Assembly (NCBI GenBank): GCA_047974615.1 | Contig: JBKECM010000171.1 | Span: 1 to 25,930 of the forward strand | Direction of reading: 5' to 3' | Length of the DNA stretch: 25,930 bases | Origin: JBKEBX01 sp047974615 | Lineage (GTDB): Bacteria; Bacillota; Clostridia; Lachnospirales; CAMZNU01 | In this document: positions 7,039-14,702 of the stretch, one piece after another | How the letters are laid out: each line of letters opens with the position of its first letter | Position numbering within the stretch: the stretch's first letter is position 1 | Position numbers and translations under genes: made by a program | The notes under the pieces: generated by a model | Told to the model about the DNA's origin: nothing | The model's input: only the letters and a program-made list of their open reading frames with translations | Databases searched by the model: none

Positions 7039-7800
7039 TTATATCATCGGAAAATTTATGTCGCTATTTTCTTCTTCTTTAGCTTTTACAGTTTGTCTAT
7101 TATCGCTACCTTTTTCCATCATCTTGTTAAAGCCTTCATAATCAAACATATCTTCTTCAATAAGTGAATTAGCCATATTTTGGAGATCGGATAGAGCATT
7201 ATTTTTATTTTTTGCAGTATTTTTAGTTTCAGTTTTAAGTTCGCTGAATAAATCTACAGCATTATTTTTTGAAGCAGCTAAAATGCTTGATAATGCATTT
7301 TCTTTTTCATCATCTATGTCATCATCTTCAGTAAATTTGCTTAAATCATTAATTTCAACTTTTTCATCTTCTAAAATATTAAACTTATTAAAAACTTCAC
7401 TACTATCTTTGCTTTTTATAACTTCACTAATAGTATCCTTTTGGATTAGTTCTTCATCTTCAATAAAATTAAATTTAGAAACACTTTCATTTATTTTATT
7501 AGCCTTACTATGTGCTTTTTTAGAAATTTTTTTCTCAACATTTTCAAGAATTTCAAATTTATTGTTCTTAGCAACTGCACTATTTGAAATTTTCAAAGGT
7601 ACATTTTCATCGTCTTTATCGGCATCTTCATCAAACTTAAAAAGACTATTTGGCTCATTATTTTTATTTAAAGGTATTTCTTCTTTTTTTGTAAAAGCAA
7701 AAATATCATCATCTTCTTTTTTAAAACTCTCAATATTATTAGTTCCATGTCTATTTTTGTCAGTAAATACAAATTCAAAAAAACTTACTTTTTTTTCCAT
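7039..7800 (-). CDS. Acidic low-complexity repeat protein of unknown function, 253 aa
   Basis: I do not recognise this family. The protein is very rich in Lys, Glu, Asp, Asn and Ser, has no signal peptide or membrane segment, and looks mostly disordered. A degenerate motif recurs: LFKFDEDAD, NKFEILENVE, SKFNFIEDEEL, NKFNILEDEKVE, SKFTEDDD, each an aromatic/aliphatic core (KF-x-[IF]-[LI]) followed by acids. The C-terminal 90 residues (from about ENALSSILAASKNN) look more helical, with SDLQNMANSLIEED. The start is the ATG at 7800, six bases after GAGG; an ATG at 7812 overlaps that site. It is the first gene of the pilB-pilT-pilC run, so a role as adaptor or regulator of the pilus motor is possible, but that rests on position only. 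Confidence 0.75.
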   Translation of the reverse strand: MEKKVSFFEFVFTDKNRHGTNNIESFKKEDDDIFAFTKKEEIPLNKNNEPNSLFKFDEDADKDDENVPLKISNSAVAKNNKFEILENVEKKISKKAHSKANKINESVSKFNFIEDEELIQKDTISEVIKSKDSSEVFNKFNILEDEKVEINDLSKFTEDDDIDDEKENALSSILAASKNNAVDLFSELKTETKNTAKNKNNALSDLQNMANSLIEEDMFDYEGFNKMMEKGSDNRQTVKAKEEENSDINFPMI

Positions 7801-7886
7801 AAAATACCTCATTATAAAATTCTACACATTTATATTCTTAACTATTATACTAGTATTGTATTTTTTTCTCATTAAATATACTATCA

Positions 7887-7915
7887 ATGATACTACAAAA
7901 ACAAAAAAAATTCAA
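7887..7915 (-). promoter_or_regulatory. Promoter for the pilus assembly operon
   Basis: The minus strand has TTGAAT (7915-7910), a 17-base spacer, and TATCAT (7892-7887). It lies between the trmL stop codon and the acidic repeat protein gene, giving a leader of roughly 80 bases. No hairpin terminator is visible after trmL, so read-through from trmL may add to expression. Confidence 0.5.
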
Positions 7916-7918
7916 CTA

Positions 7919-8413
7919 TTAATTCCATTTAAGCTTGTGCAAATTACCTTTTTTTTCAAGTTCAAAAAAATCATTTTGTCTTAAAGCTTCATAAAGTAAA
8001 ATTGAAGCAGAATTTGCTAGATTTAGGGATCTTTCATTTTCTATCATAGGTATACGGATACAATTATTTTTGTTAGCAACTAAAATTTCTTCTGGTATAC
8101 CTGAACCTTCACTACCAAAAAAAATGAAGTCATTATCCTTATATGTTACATCAGCATAAGTTTGTAAAGCCTTAGTAGTAGCATAATATACATTAGGATA
8201 ATTATTCTTAAATAAAAATTCTTCGTAGTTCTCATAAACAGTAACGTCGACTCTATGCCAATAGTCAAGACCGGCTCTTTTAACGCCTTTATCAGACAAA
8301 TCGAAAGAAAAAGGCTTTATTATATGTAGTTTACTATTTGTGCACATACAGGTTCTACCAATAGCACCTGTATTATGGGGTTTTTCCGGTGATAACAACA
8401 CTATATTTAACAT
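7919..8413 (-). CDS. trmL: tRNA (cytidine/uridine(34)-2'-O)-methyltransferase TrmL, 164 aa
   Basis: TrmL is a SPOUT-class methyltransferase that uses S-adenosylmethionine to methylate the 2'-oxygen of the wobble nucleotide in tRNA-Leu isoacceptors. The protein shows the family pattern in order: NTGAIGRTC near the N-terminus, KPFSFDL, KRAGLDYW, FGSEGSGIPEEIL and the knotted C-terminal IPM...RSLNLANSASILLYEALRQ, which forms the cofactor pocket. The start is the ATG at 8413, with AGGAG four bases upstream and the typical MLNIVLL beginning; a longer reading frame to 8455 lacks family similarity. Length is normal. It is divergent from perR across about 100 bases, and is followed by the pilus operon without a clear terminator. 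Function in translation is unrelated to pili as far as I can tell. Confidence 0.93.
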   Translation of the reverse strand: MLNIVLLSPEKPHNTGAIGRTCMCTNSKLHIIKPFSFDLSDKGVKRAGLDYWHRVDVTVYENYEEFLFKNNYPNVYYATTKALQTYADVTYKDNDFIFFGSEGSGIPEEILVANKNNCIRIPMIENERSLNLANSASILLYEALRQNDFFELEKKGNLHKLKWN

Positions 8414-8457
8414 ATTTCTCCTAAATTTATAAATTTTTTGTAAAACCCTTTTCAAAG

Positions 8458-8487
8458 TTGCATAAATGTGATATACTATTATATAAT
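8458..8487 (+). promoter_or_regulatory. Promoter of perR
   Basis: TTGCAT (8458-8463), an 18-base spacer and a consensus TATAAT (8482-8487) precede perR. The -10 lies inside a palindrome (8469-8499), so a protein bound there would block transcription. The ribosome site AAGGAGGTG follows at 8501-8509. Confidence 0.65.
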
Positions 8488-8499
8488 AATAGTTATCAC
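8469..8499. promoter_or_regulatory. Palindromic candidate operator, probably for PerR autoregulation
   Basis: ACTATTAT (8475-8482), ATA, ATAATAGT (8486-8493) is a perfect inverted repeat, and flanking GTGATA (8469-8474) and TATCAC (8494-8499) extend it with a one-base bulge. The bases 8481-8495 match 10 of 14 fixed positions of the Bacillus PerR box TTATAATnATTATAA by my count. It overlaps the perR -10 and lies upstream of divergent trmL. PerR binding here is inferred from autoregulation known in the family. Confidence 0.5.
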
Positions 8500-8513
8500 T
8501 AAGGAGGTGTAAA

Positions 8514-8936
8514 ATGCAATCAGCAGAAAAGCAACTAGATTTTATAGTTACAAATCTTAAAGAAAAGAATTTAAAAGTAACTTCACAAAGAATTGCTATT
8601 TATCATTATTTATTAAATTCTTTGGATCACCCAACAGCAGAAAAGGTATATAAAGATTTAAAACCTTTAAATCCAAATCTTTCTCTCGGTACTGTATATA
8701 AAACACTTGAAACATTTAAAAGCAGTAAATTAATACTTGGTTTTAATGTAGGTGAAAGCAGTTTCAGATATGATGGTACAGTAGTACCCCATATACATTT
8801 TTACTGTAGTGAGTGTGAAAAAATATTTGACATACATTCAAAAATTGATTTTGATAACAACCTATTACAAAATTTTGAGGTTGAAAGCTTACAAGGTTTC
8901 CTTTATGGAAAATGTGCTACATGTAAATCAAAATAA
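8514..8936 (+). CDS. perR: PerR-type peroxide-sensing repressor, Fur family, 140 aa
   Basis: This is a metal-dependent repressor of oxidative-stress genes. The N-terminal winged helix contains HPTAEKVY and the recognition-helix region SLGTVYKTLETF. All five regulatory metal ligands of Bacillus PerR are present with an offset of two: His39, Asp87, His93, His95 and Asp106. Asp106, where Fur proteins usually have Glu, is the feature linked to peroxide sensing by histidine oxidation. The structural zinc site is Cys98, Cys101, Cys134 and Cys137. The start follows AAGGAGGTG by four bases. It is the only clear plus-strand gene in the window. A palindrome overlaps its promoter, and a strong stem-loop lies just after the stop codon, within the end of the convergent gene. 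PerR rather than Fur or Zur is likely but not proven. Confidence 0.92.
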   Translation: MQSAEKQLDFIVTNLKEKNLKVTSQRIAIYHYLLNSLDHPTAEKVYKDLKPLNPNLSLGTVYKTLETFKSSKLILGFNVGESSFRYDGTVVPHIHFYCSECEKIFDIHSKIDFDNNLLQNFEVESLQGFLYGKCATCKSK

Positions 8937-8949
8937 ATAGTTAATTCTT

Positions 8950-8990
8950 ATATGCGTTATAAAAAGTAATCCACTTTTTGTAACGCATAT
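8950..8990. terminator. Bidirectional stem-loop shared by perR and the convergent operon
   Basis: ATATGCGTTA (8950-8959) pairs with TAACGCATAT (8981-8990), and AAAAAGT (8961-8967) with ACTTTTT (8973-8979), with one T-G apposition between. On the plus strand it is followed by TCTATTTTTTTA, an intrinsic terminator for perR. The stem covers the last ten or so codons and the stop codon of the minus-strand gene at 8957-9769. Confidence 0.85.
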
Positions 8991-9769
8991 TCTATTTTTT
9001 TATTATATTGATCGTAAGTCCAAGCTTTTTTAAAAAAATCTTTAGCCTCTTTATATCGACCACTATTAAATAGTTTCACACCTCTATTATAGTTCATAGT
9101 ACCACGCATAGTTGGTCTTGATATTTGATAAATTATATGACCTGCACCAGCCATAGCAATAACTAAAGAACCAATAATAAAAGGCAAAATCATAGTTGTT
9201 ATAGATATAAGTAAAAGAATAATACTTGCACCTGCAAAAAAAGGGTTAAGTGATGTATTTTCAAGAGGTAATGTATCTTGACCTACACTTTCGTTAATAA
9301 GCTGGTCTACACCGTATATTTTAGATTTTACTTTATAAGGGTCATAATTTTTTGTACGTTCTATTGCCTTAGGAACACTTTGGTCGTCTTTTAGAACTTG
9401 GCTCTCAGATATTTTGTCATCAAAAAGCTTAAATAAAATATTTATAGGCTTTTTAAGAGCAGTACCCTTTGCCGAACGCACGCCTGTAGTAATATTTAAT
9501 ACATAGTAATACTCTTGTACATAAGTATCAAGGGGTGTTATAGATATCAAATTTCTTTCTGAATTATAGTCAATATATGTGTTCATAACATAACCACCTA
9601 AGTCAGTAACAAACATACTCTTAGATGATATAGACTCATGATCAAGTTGTAAATTAAATTTTATATACCAATAAACTGGAGAATCAGGATCTAAAACCTT
9701 TGCTCTTATTTTAGAATTTAATTTTGGATCCGATGATTGCATTCTTATATTATCTTCTCTCATAACCAC
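8957..9769 (-). CDS. Uncharacterised protein with Ig-like domain, membrane hairpin and TPR-like tail, 270 aa
   Basis: I do not recognise a named family. Residues about 12-115 look like a beta-rich domain of the SbsA/Big_5 Ig-like type (YIKFNLQLDHESI, SISP-like ITPLDTYV, YYYVLNITTGVRSAKGTALKKP). A charged linker follows, then two closely spaced hydrophobic segments between about 175 and 215, and a C-terminal segment (GVKLFNSGRYKEAKDFFKKAW) that fits one tetratricopeptide repeat. There is no N-terminal signal peptide. The GTG at 9769 is favoured because GAGG lies five bases upstream; an ATG two codons later is possible. It is the last gene of the tldD-ruvAB-pyrophosphatase run, 11 bases after its small neighbour, and its 3' end forms part of a terminator. 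Confidence 0.78.
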   Translation of the reverse strand: MVMREDNIRMQSSDPKLNSKIRAKVLDPDSPVYWYIKFNLQLDHESISSKSMFVTDLGGYVMNTYIDYNSERNLISITPLDTYVQEYYYVLNITTGVRSAKGTALKKPINILFKLFDDKISESQVLKDDQSVPKAIERTKNYDPYKVKSKIYGVDQLINESVGQDTLPLENTSLNPFFAGASIILLLISITTMILPFIIGSLVIAMAGAGHIIYQISRPTMRGTMNYNRGVKLFNSGRYKEAKDFFKKAWTYDQYNKKIEYALQKVDYFL

Positions 9770-9780
9770 TTATACCTCTT

Positions 9781-10050
9781 TTATAGAAATGTTTTCCAGT
9801 ATTCTGTAATACTGTTATTTTCAATGGCTTCAATATAGTCATCAACAATAGCAAAAACTTCTGTTTCGTCATTTAAAACAAAATAAAGTTCATCGCCCTC
9901 TTTTACAAGGTTTTTCTTACTTATTTCGCCATTTTTAACCATCTTTTCAAAAGTATGGCACCATTTATCAACATATTCTAAATCTAAATCTTCATATTGC
10001 TCAAGTTCTTCAACTATAGTAAAAATAAAATCTTCTATTGTAAATTTCAT
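9781..10050 (-). CDS. Small acidic protein of unknown function, 89 aa
   Basis: I do not recognise this protein. It is acidic, without signal peptide or membrane segment, and should be soluble and mostly helical, with an aromatic-rich start (FTIEDFIFTIVEELEQYEDL) and a beta-like centre (GDELYFVLNDETEVFAIVDDYIEAI). The start is well supported by AGGAGG five bases before the ATG. It lies 28 bases after the pyrophosphatase gene and 11 bases before the next gene, so it is part of the same transcript. Nothing in its sequence indicates a partner or a reaction. Confidence 0.75.
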   Translation of the reverse strand: MKFTIEDFIFTIVEELEQYEDLDLEYVDKWCHTFEKMVKNGEISKKNLVKEGDELYFVLNDETEVFAIVDDYIEAIENNSITEYWKTFL

Positions 10051-10078
10051 AAAATCCTCCTAAAGATAACTAGTTTTT

Positions 10079-11692
10079 CTACATTCCTTGCTTAATCACA
10101 CGGTCAAGCTTAGGAACTATTTGTTTTTTACGACTTGTAACTCCAGATAAATATATACTGTATTCATTTTCAGATATACCAAAAGCTTTTCTTGCATATT
10201 TCATATCAGAACCAGCTACAATTATTTCTGAACCACCTAAATATATATCTGTAACAAGTAAAATGCAAAGTTGTGCCTTATTAGACTTACAAAAGTCAAT
10301 CATAGCTTTGTGTAAATCGTCCTTCATAGTTAAAACATCGTTTAACTTTAAAGTATTCACTTGTGAAATATAAACATCGCTTTTACCAATAACAAATAGT
10401 TTACTATCTATTTCAAGTATTTCTGTTGCGCTTAAACCTTCAATAGAAGTTGAAGCCTCAAACATCTTTTGACCGAAATCTTTTAAGTCTATATCAGCAA
10501 TAGTAGCAAGTCTTTCAGCAGCATTAACGTCTTCACTAGTACAAGTAGATGAAGTTAAAATTAAAGTATCGGATAAAATAGCACCTAGCATAATACCAGC
10601 AATTTCTTTAGATATAGGTATAATATTTTCTCGATATAGCTTGTATATTAAAGTAGAAGTACAACCAACAGGCTCTGAACGTATAAGTAAAGGTAAATCT
10701 GTTTCAAGGTCAGAGATTCTATGGTGGTCGATTATTTCATTTATTTTTGCGTTTTCAAGTCCAACAACAGATTGTCCTTTTTCGTTATGGTCAACAAGTA
10801 TAACTTCTTTACGTATATCGTAAATGAGGTGACGACTAGATAATATACCCATAAAATGCTCATCAGCGTCAATAACAGGGAAGTTACGGTGAGAAGACGA
10901 GTGAAGGATTTCTTTTACTTCGTCAACTTTTTGATTTGCATATATCATCATCACATTATCATTTCGCATAATAGAACTAACAGAAACAGATTGATTTATG
11001 TCAGTAACAACTTTATAAAGTGATAAATCAGTTGTAATAACAAACTTATCAGTTTCAATATCAATTTTTTGACCATCAGTAAGGAGCATATATCTTAGAG
11101 CAGAATTTTTAAGTAACTCCTCAGCCTTTTCCTTACGGTTTGTCACAACGATATCATTTTCGTCAAGTTCGTCATCTTTAAAAGAAGCACCAACGATAAT
11201 ACGACCTTTAACAGCTCTAGTTGGAAAGTTTCTGTTATTTACAGAACCTTGAATACAGTTGACCAAATTTTCAAAAAGTATTTCATTTTTTAAAGCAATG
11301 TCCATATTAGGTGCGTCTAAAACATGGTCAGCAATATCTCCTAAAGTAGCAATACCCTCTATTTTGTTAAAATCGTCAAGAATTGGTATAAGCTTACTAT
11401 TAGGCAAAGTTTTAATCATCTCCCACACTTTTTTAATAGGTGTTTCTTTTGATATTATGTGTGGCTTATGAAGTTTCAAATCTCGAACACGAATAGTTAT
11501 TTCAGATAAAAATTCAGGCTCTTTAACATTAAAATAATCAAGTACAAACTTTGTTTCTTTATTTATTTCCCCAAGTCTATAGGGAATATAATTTTTCTCA
11601 CAAGTTTGCCCTTTAAAATTTGCGTAAGCGATAGCCGAACAAATAGAATCAGTATCTGGCTTACGGTGACCAAAAACGTGTACTTTTTCCAT
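10079..11692 (-). CDS. ppaC: Manganese-dependent inorganic pyrophosphatase with CBS and DRTGG domains, 537 aa
   Basis: It is a family II (DHH-type) pyrophosphatase that hydrolyses pyrophosphate to phosphate in the cytoplasm, pulling biosynthetic reactions forward. The catalytic half is split: GHRKPDTDS is at residues 8-16, while DHN (301-303) and DHH (322-324) come after a large insertion. The insertion, about 70-295, consists of a CBS motif, a DRTGG-like domain (around 130-240) and a second CBS motif (NFPVIDADEHFMGILSSRHL). Such CBS-DRTGG enzymes are known from clostridia and are inhibited by AMP/ADP and activated by diadenosine tetraphosphate. The C-terminal DHHA2 domain ends with the SRKKQIVPKL substrate-binding motif. 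AAAGGAAA precedes the ATG. It follows ruvB by 14 bases. Confidence 0.95.
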   Translation of the reverse strand: MEKVHVFGHRKPDTDSICSAIAYANFKGQTCEKNYIPYRLGEINKETKFVLDYFNVKEPEFLSEITIRVRDLKLHKPHIISKETPIKKVWEMIKTLPNSKLIPILDDFNKIEGIATLGDIADHVLDAPNMDIALKNEILFENLVNCIQGSVNNRNFPTRAVKGRIIVGASFKDDELDENDIVVTNRKEKAEELLKNSALRYMLLTDGQKIDIETDKFVITTDLSLYKVVTDINQSVSVSSIMRNDNVMMIYANQKVDEVKEILHSSSHRNFPVIDADEHFMGILSSRHLIYDIRKEVILVDHNEKGQSVVGLENAKINEIIDHHRISDLETDLPLLIRSEPVGCTSTLIYKLYRENIIPISKEIAGIMLGAILSDTLILTSSTCTSEDVNAAERLATIADIDLKDFGQKMFEASTSIEGLSATEILEIDSKLFVIGKSDVYISQVNTLKLNDVLTMKDDLHKAMIDFCKSNKAQLCILLVTDIYLGGSEIIVAGSDMKYARKAFGISENEYSIYLSGVTSRKKQIVPKLDRVIKQGM

Positions 11693-11706
11693 AAAAAATT
11701 TCCTTT

Positions 11707-12735
11707 CTAAAATAAACTTAAATTATCAAAGGCTTCACCTTTTAAATATTTTAACCCCAAATGTTCATAACATTTTTTTGTAGCTATGCGGCCACTTTTT
11801 GTACGATTGATAAAACCAAGTTGTATAAGATATGGTTCATAAACATCTTCGATTGTATCTTTATCTTCTCCTAAAGATACAGCAAGTGTTTCAAGACCAA
11901 CAGGCCCACCGTCAAATTTTTCGATTATATTTTGTAGTAATAATCTGTCATTGCCGTCAAGTCCTAAAGAATCAACCTCAAGTCTGTCCAAAGTTTCCTG
12001 TGCAACATCAACGCTTATATCACCATTATATAAAACCTCTGCAAAATCACGCACCCTTTTTAGTAGCCTATTAGCTATACGTGGTGTACCTCTTGACCTT
12101 CTCGCAATTTCAATAGATGCCCCTTCATCTATTTTAAGGTTTAATACACTAGCAGACCTTTTAATAATACTAGATAATTCTTCTATATTATAAAGTTCCA
12201 GCTTTTGTATAACACCAAATCTATCACGTAAAGGAGTAGTTAAAAGACCAACACGAGTGGTAGCGCCTACAAGTGTAAATTTTGGCAGGTCAAGACGTAA
12301 ACTTTTAGCTGCTTGTCCTTTACCTATAACTATATCTAAAGCAAAATCTTCCATAGCAGAGTATAGTATCTCTTCAATAGTTCTATTTAGTCTATGGATT
12401 TCATCAATAAACAAAACATCATTTTCTTGCAAATCATTTAAAATAGCAGCCATATCACCAGCTTTTTCTATAGCAGGGCCACTTGTTATTTTAATATTAA
12501 CATTAAGTTCACAAGCAATAATATTTGATAAAGTTGTTTTACCAAGTCCGGGAGGACCATATAATAAAACGTGGTCTAAAGGTTCATTACGAAGTTTAGC
12601 AGCCTCAATAAAAACCTTCATATTCGACTTTACTTTTTCTTGACCTAAATAATTATCAAAGGACTTAGGACGTAAACTTAGCTCTAAGTCTTTTTCTTCA
12701 CTATCAAGTTGTATTGATGTAATAATCCTATCCAT
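11707..12735 (-). CDS. ruvB: Holliday junction branch-migration ATPase RuvB, 342 aa
   Basis: RuvB is the hexameric AAA+ motor that, loaded by RuvA, drives branch migration of Holliday junctions during recombination and fork repair. Walker A is GPPGLGKT (residues 60-67), Walker B ends in DEIH (111-114), sensor 1 is VGATTR (about 156-161), and TPLRDRFG carries the conserved arginines. The C-terminal winged helix binds DNA (IQLGFINRTKSGRIAT). Length is typical. AAGGAG lies five bases before the ATG, and the gap to ruvA is nine bases, so the pair is co-transcribed as in many bacteria. RuvC is not in the window. Confidence 0.97.
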   Translation of the reverse strand: MDRIITSIQLDSEEKDLELSLRPKSFDNYLGQEKVKSNMKVFIEAAKLRNEPLDHVLLYGPPGLGKTTLSNIIACELNVNIKITSGPAIEKAGDMAAILNDLQENDVLFIDEIHRLNRTIEEILYSAMEDFALDIVIGKGQAAKSLRLDLPKFTLVGATTRVGLLTTPLRDRFGVIQKLELYNIEELSSIIKRSASVLNLKIDEGASIEIARRSRGTPRIANRLLKRVRDFAEVLYNGDISVDVAQETLDRLEVDSLGLDGNDRLLLQNIIEKFDGGPVGLETLAVSLGEDKDTIEDVYEPYLIQLGFINRTKSGRIATKKCYEHLGLKYLKGEAFDNLSLF

Positions 12736-12744
12736 ATATACTCC

Positions 12745-13350
12745 TTAGCTAGATAAGTTTTTTAATGCTTTTTTTATAGTATCTTGCACACTCATATTTT
12801 CTGTATAAACAATATTAACTGACTTAACTGCATCACTTTTTTCATATCCAAGAGCAATAAGTGCATCAATAGCATCAATTACCTCTAAAGATGAATTGCT
12901 TCGTGGTGCAACATATGTAGTCAAATCCATATCACTATTAACAATAGAATTAGCTTTCATTTTGTCTTTTAGCTCAAGAATTATTCTTTGAGCAGTTTTC
13001 AAACCAACACCCTTTGCCTTCGATAAAGCTTTACTGTCTTCAGATACAATATATAGCATTATATCTGAAGGAGATAGTAAATCAAGTATTGCTAAAGCAC
13101 CCTTCGGACCTATTCCAGAAACAGAAGTCAACATAGTAAACATATTTAATTCATCTTGATACAAAAAACCATATAAAGATATATCATCTTCACGTACTTG
13201 CATATGTGTAAATATTTTTAATTCTGCACCCTTTGTCGCCTTTGAAATAGTACCTAAAGTAGCCTTAATCAAAAATCCTATACCATTATTTTCTATAACA
13301 ATATAGTCTTTTCCTATTACCTCAACATTGCCCTTTATAAATGAAATCAT
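12745..13350 (-). CDS. ruvA: Holliday junction recognition protein RuvA, 201 aa
   Basis: RuvA binds four-way DNA junctions as a tetramer and loads RuvB. Domain I is the N-terminal OB fold (MISFIKGNVEVIGKDYIVIE). Domain II has two helix-hairpin-helix motifs, VSGIGPKGALAIL and AKGVGLKTAQRIILELK, which contact the junction. After a variable linker, domain III (ALIALGYEKSDAVKSV) contacts RuvB. The length is normal. The ATG lies two bases after the tldE stop codon, with CAGGTGA as ribosome site inside the end of tldE, so translation is probably coupled. It sits between tldE and ruvB in one transcript. Confidence 0.96.
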   Translation of the reverse strand: MISFIKGNVEVIGKDYIVIENNGIGFLIKATLGTISKATKGAELKIFTHMQVREDDISLYGFLYQDELNMFTMLTSVSGIGPKGALAILDLLSPSDIMLYIVSEDSKALSKAKGVGLKTAQRIILELKDKMKANSIVNSDMDLTTYVAPRSNSSLEVIDAIDALIALGYEKSDAVKSVNIVYTENMSVQDTIKKALKNLSS

Positions 13351-13352
13351 AT

Positions 13353-14699
13353 TTATTCACCTGCCACACTTACGTCTGAAACGATAATAGATGGTGCACC
13401 AAAACAACAAGCACCCATAGGAAGGTCAAATTTCAAGTCAGAACCTACAGCTAAAACTTTAGACAGCATATTTAAGTATGAATCTGATATAACGATACCA
13501 TCTATAGGTTGTACAATCTTCCCATCAACTACGAGCTTACCGTATGCTTGTAGTGAAAACTCCCCAGTTATTGAGTTTGCCCCTGCATGTTGACCTTGTA
13601 AAGTTTCAATTATTATACCATTATCAAGTTTTTTAACCATCTCGTCATATGTTAAATTACCCTTTTCAATATAAAAGTTTTTAGGTAGTGTAGTAACACC
13701 ACCTTTGTAGCTATTTCTAAAACCATTACCAGAAGATTTAACCCCATCTACCTTAGCAGTTTTCAAATTATATAAGTAGTTTTTAAGTACACCATTTTCG
13801 ACTAAAATAGTATCCCTAGTAGCAACACCTTCACTATCGAAAGCTGATATAGCTAAACTACCTTCTACTTTACTAAAATCCTTTAAAGTTATTAAATCGC
13901 TAACTATTTTTTCTCCTAGTTTATCTTTTAGTATAGAAAACCCTTTTTGAACTTGTTCACCTACAAACATACTGAAAAATATTTCTAAAAAATCATAGGT
14001 AACTTCATTTGTAAGCAAAAGATTATACTTTCCAGATTTTACAGATTTTTCACCTAACTTGCTTAAAGATTTTTCTACTCCCTTTGAAACAAATTTATTT
14101 ATATCAATTTCAGTAAAACTCTTTCCACCCCATATTTCATAGGCATTTTTTCTTTCTTCCCCCTCTTTTACAGTAACAGTTACATAAGTCAAAGAGTAGG
14201 CTTTTTCTTCTGTTAAATCTAAACCTTTACTATTAGTAATAGAAGTAATTGATTTAAAATTTCCTAAATTAATAATAGGGTTTTCTACTTTATCACTATA
14301 TTTTTTTATAGCTTCTTCTATATCAAAAGCAACTTTTATTTTTTCTTCTAAAGATAAGGTTTCAGAAACACAAGGCTCAATAAAATCATAATTTTCTTCA
14401 CCTTCAAATATTATTTCTTCTTCGCAATTTTCTATAACAGTGGCATTAAATATAGCAGTATCAATTAAAAAATCAATAATATCTTCTTTTAAAACTTCGC
14501 TATAGGCATAACCCATATTACCCTTATATATACCTCTAAAAGCTACACCAGAGGAAGTAGCATCAGTGTATTTATCAAGGTTACTTTTATAAACTTCTAT
14601 GGAAAAATTACTACTTAAAGAGTAATATACTTCACAGTCAGTAAATCCCTTTTCTAAAGCCTTATTTATAAGTTGTTTTTTAAAAATATTTAACTCCAT
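13353..14699 (-). CDS. tldE: Metalloprotease subunit TldE/PmbA, 448 aa
   Basis: TldE is the partner of TldD in a heterodimeric peptidase that degrades unfolded or unstructured peptides inside the cell; in E. coli the pair matures microcin B17 and degrades the CcdA antitoxin. The protein has the PmbA_TldD fold throughout, with the expected N-terminal domain (SGVAFRGIYKGNMGYAYSE) and C-terminal SITGEFSLQAYGKLVVDGK, but no HExxxH motif, as is normal for TldE. It starts three bases after the tldD stop codon, with GGAGG within the end of tldD. Length matches the family. What the local substrate is cannot be told; no peptide precursor or toxin-antitoxin gene is nearby. Confidence 0.93.
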   Translation of the reverse strand: MELNIFKKQLINKALEKGFTDCEVYYSLSSNFSIEVYKSNLDKYTDATSSGVAFRGIYKGNMGYAYSEVLKEDIIDFLIDTAIFNATVIENCEEEIIFEGEENYDFIEPCVSETLSLEEKIKVAFDIEEAIKKYSDKVENPIINLGNFKSITSITNSKGLDLTEEKAYSLTYVTVTVKEGEERKNAYEIWGGKSFTEIDINKFVSKGVEKSLSKLGEKSVKSGKYNLLLTNEVTYDFLEIFFSMFVGEQVQKGFSILKDKLGEKIVSDLITLKDFSKVEGSLAISAFDSEGVATRDTILVENGVLKNYLYNLKTAKVDGVKSSGNGFRNSYKGGVTTLPKNFYIEKGNLTYDEMVKKLDNGIIIETLQGQHAGANSITGEFSLQAYGKLVVDGKIVQPIDGIVISDSYLNMLSKVLAVGSDLKFDLPMGACCFGAPSIIVSDVSVAGE

Positions 14700-14702
14700 A
14701 TA

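Noticed and set aside
7283..7984. Plus-strand open frame of 233 codons
   Set aside because: It is antisense to the acidic repeat protein gene, its product is a Ser/Leu/Phe-rich mirror of Lys/Glu/Asp codons, it has no ribosome site and it runs into trmL.
8414..8455. N-terminal extension of TrmL from an upstream ATG at 8455
   Set aside because: The extra 14 residues are not family-like, and the ribosome site AGGAG is correctly placed only for the ATG at 8413.
12257..12643. Plus-strand open frame of 128 codons
   Set aside because: It is antisense to conserved ruvB sequence, with no ribosome site or family resemblance.
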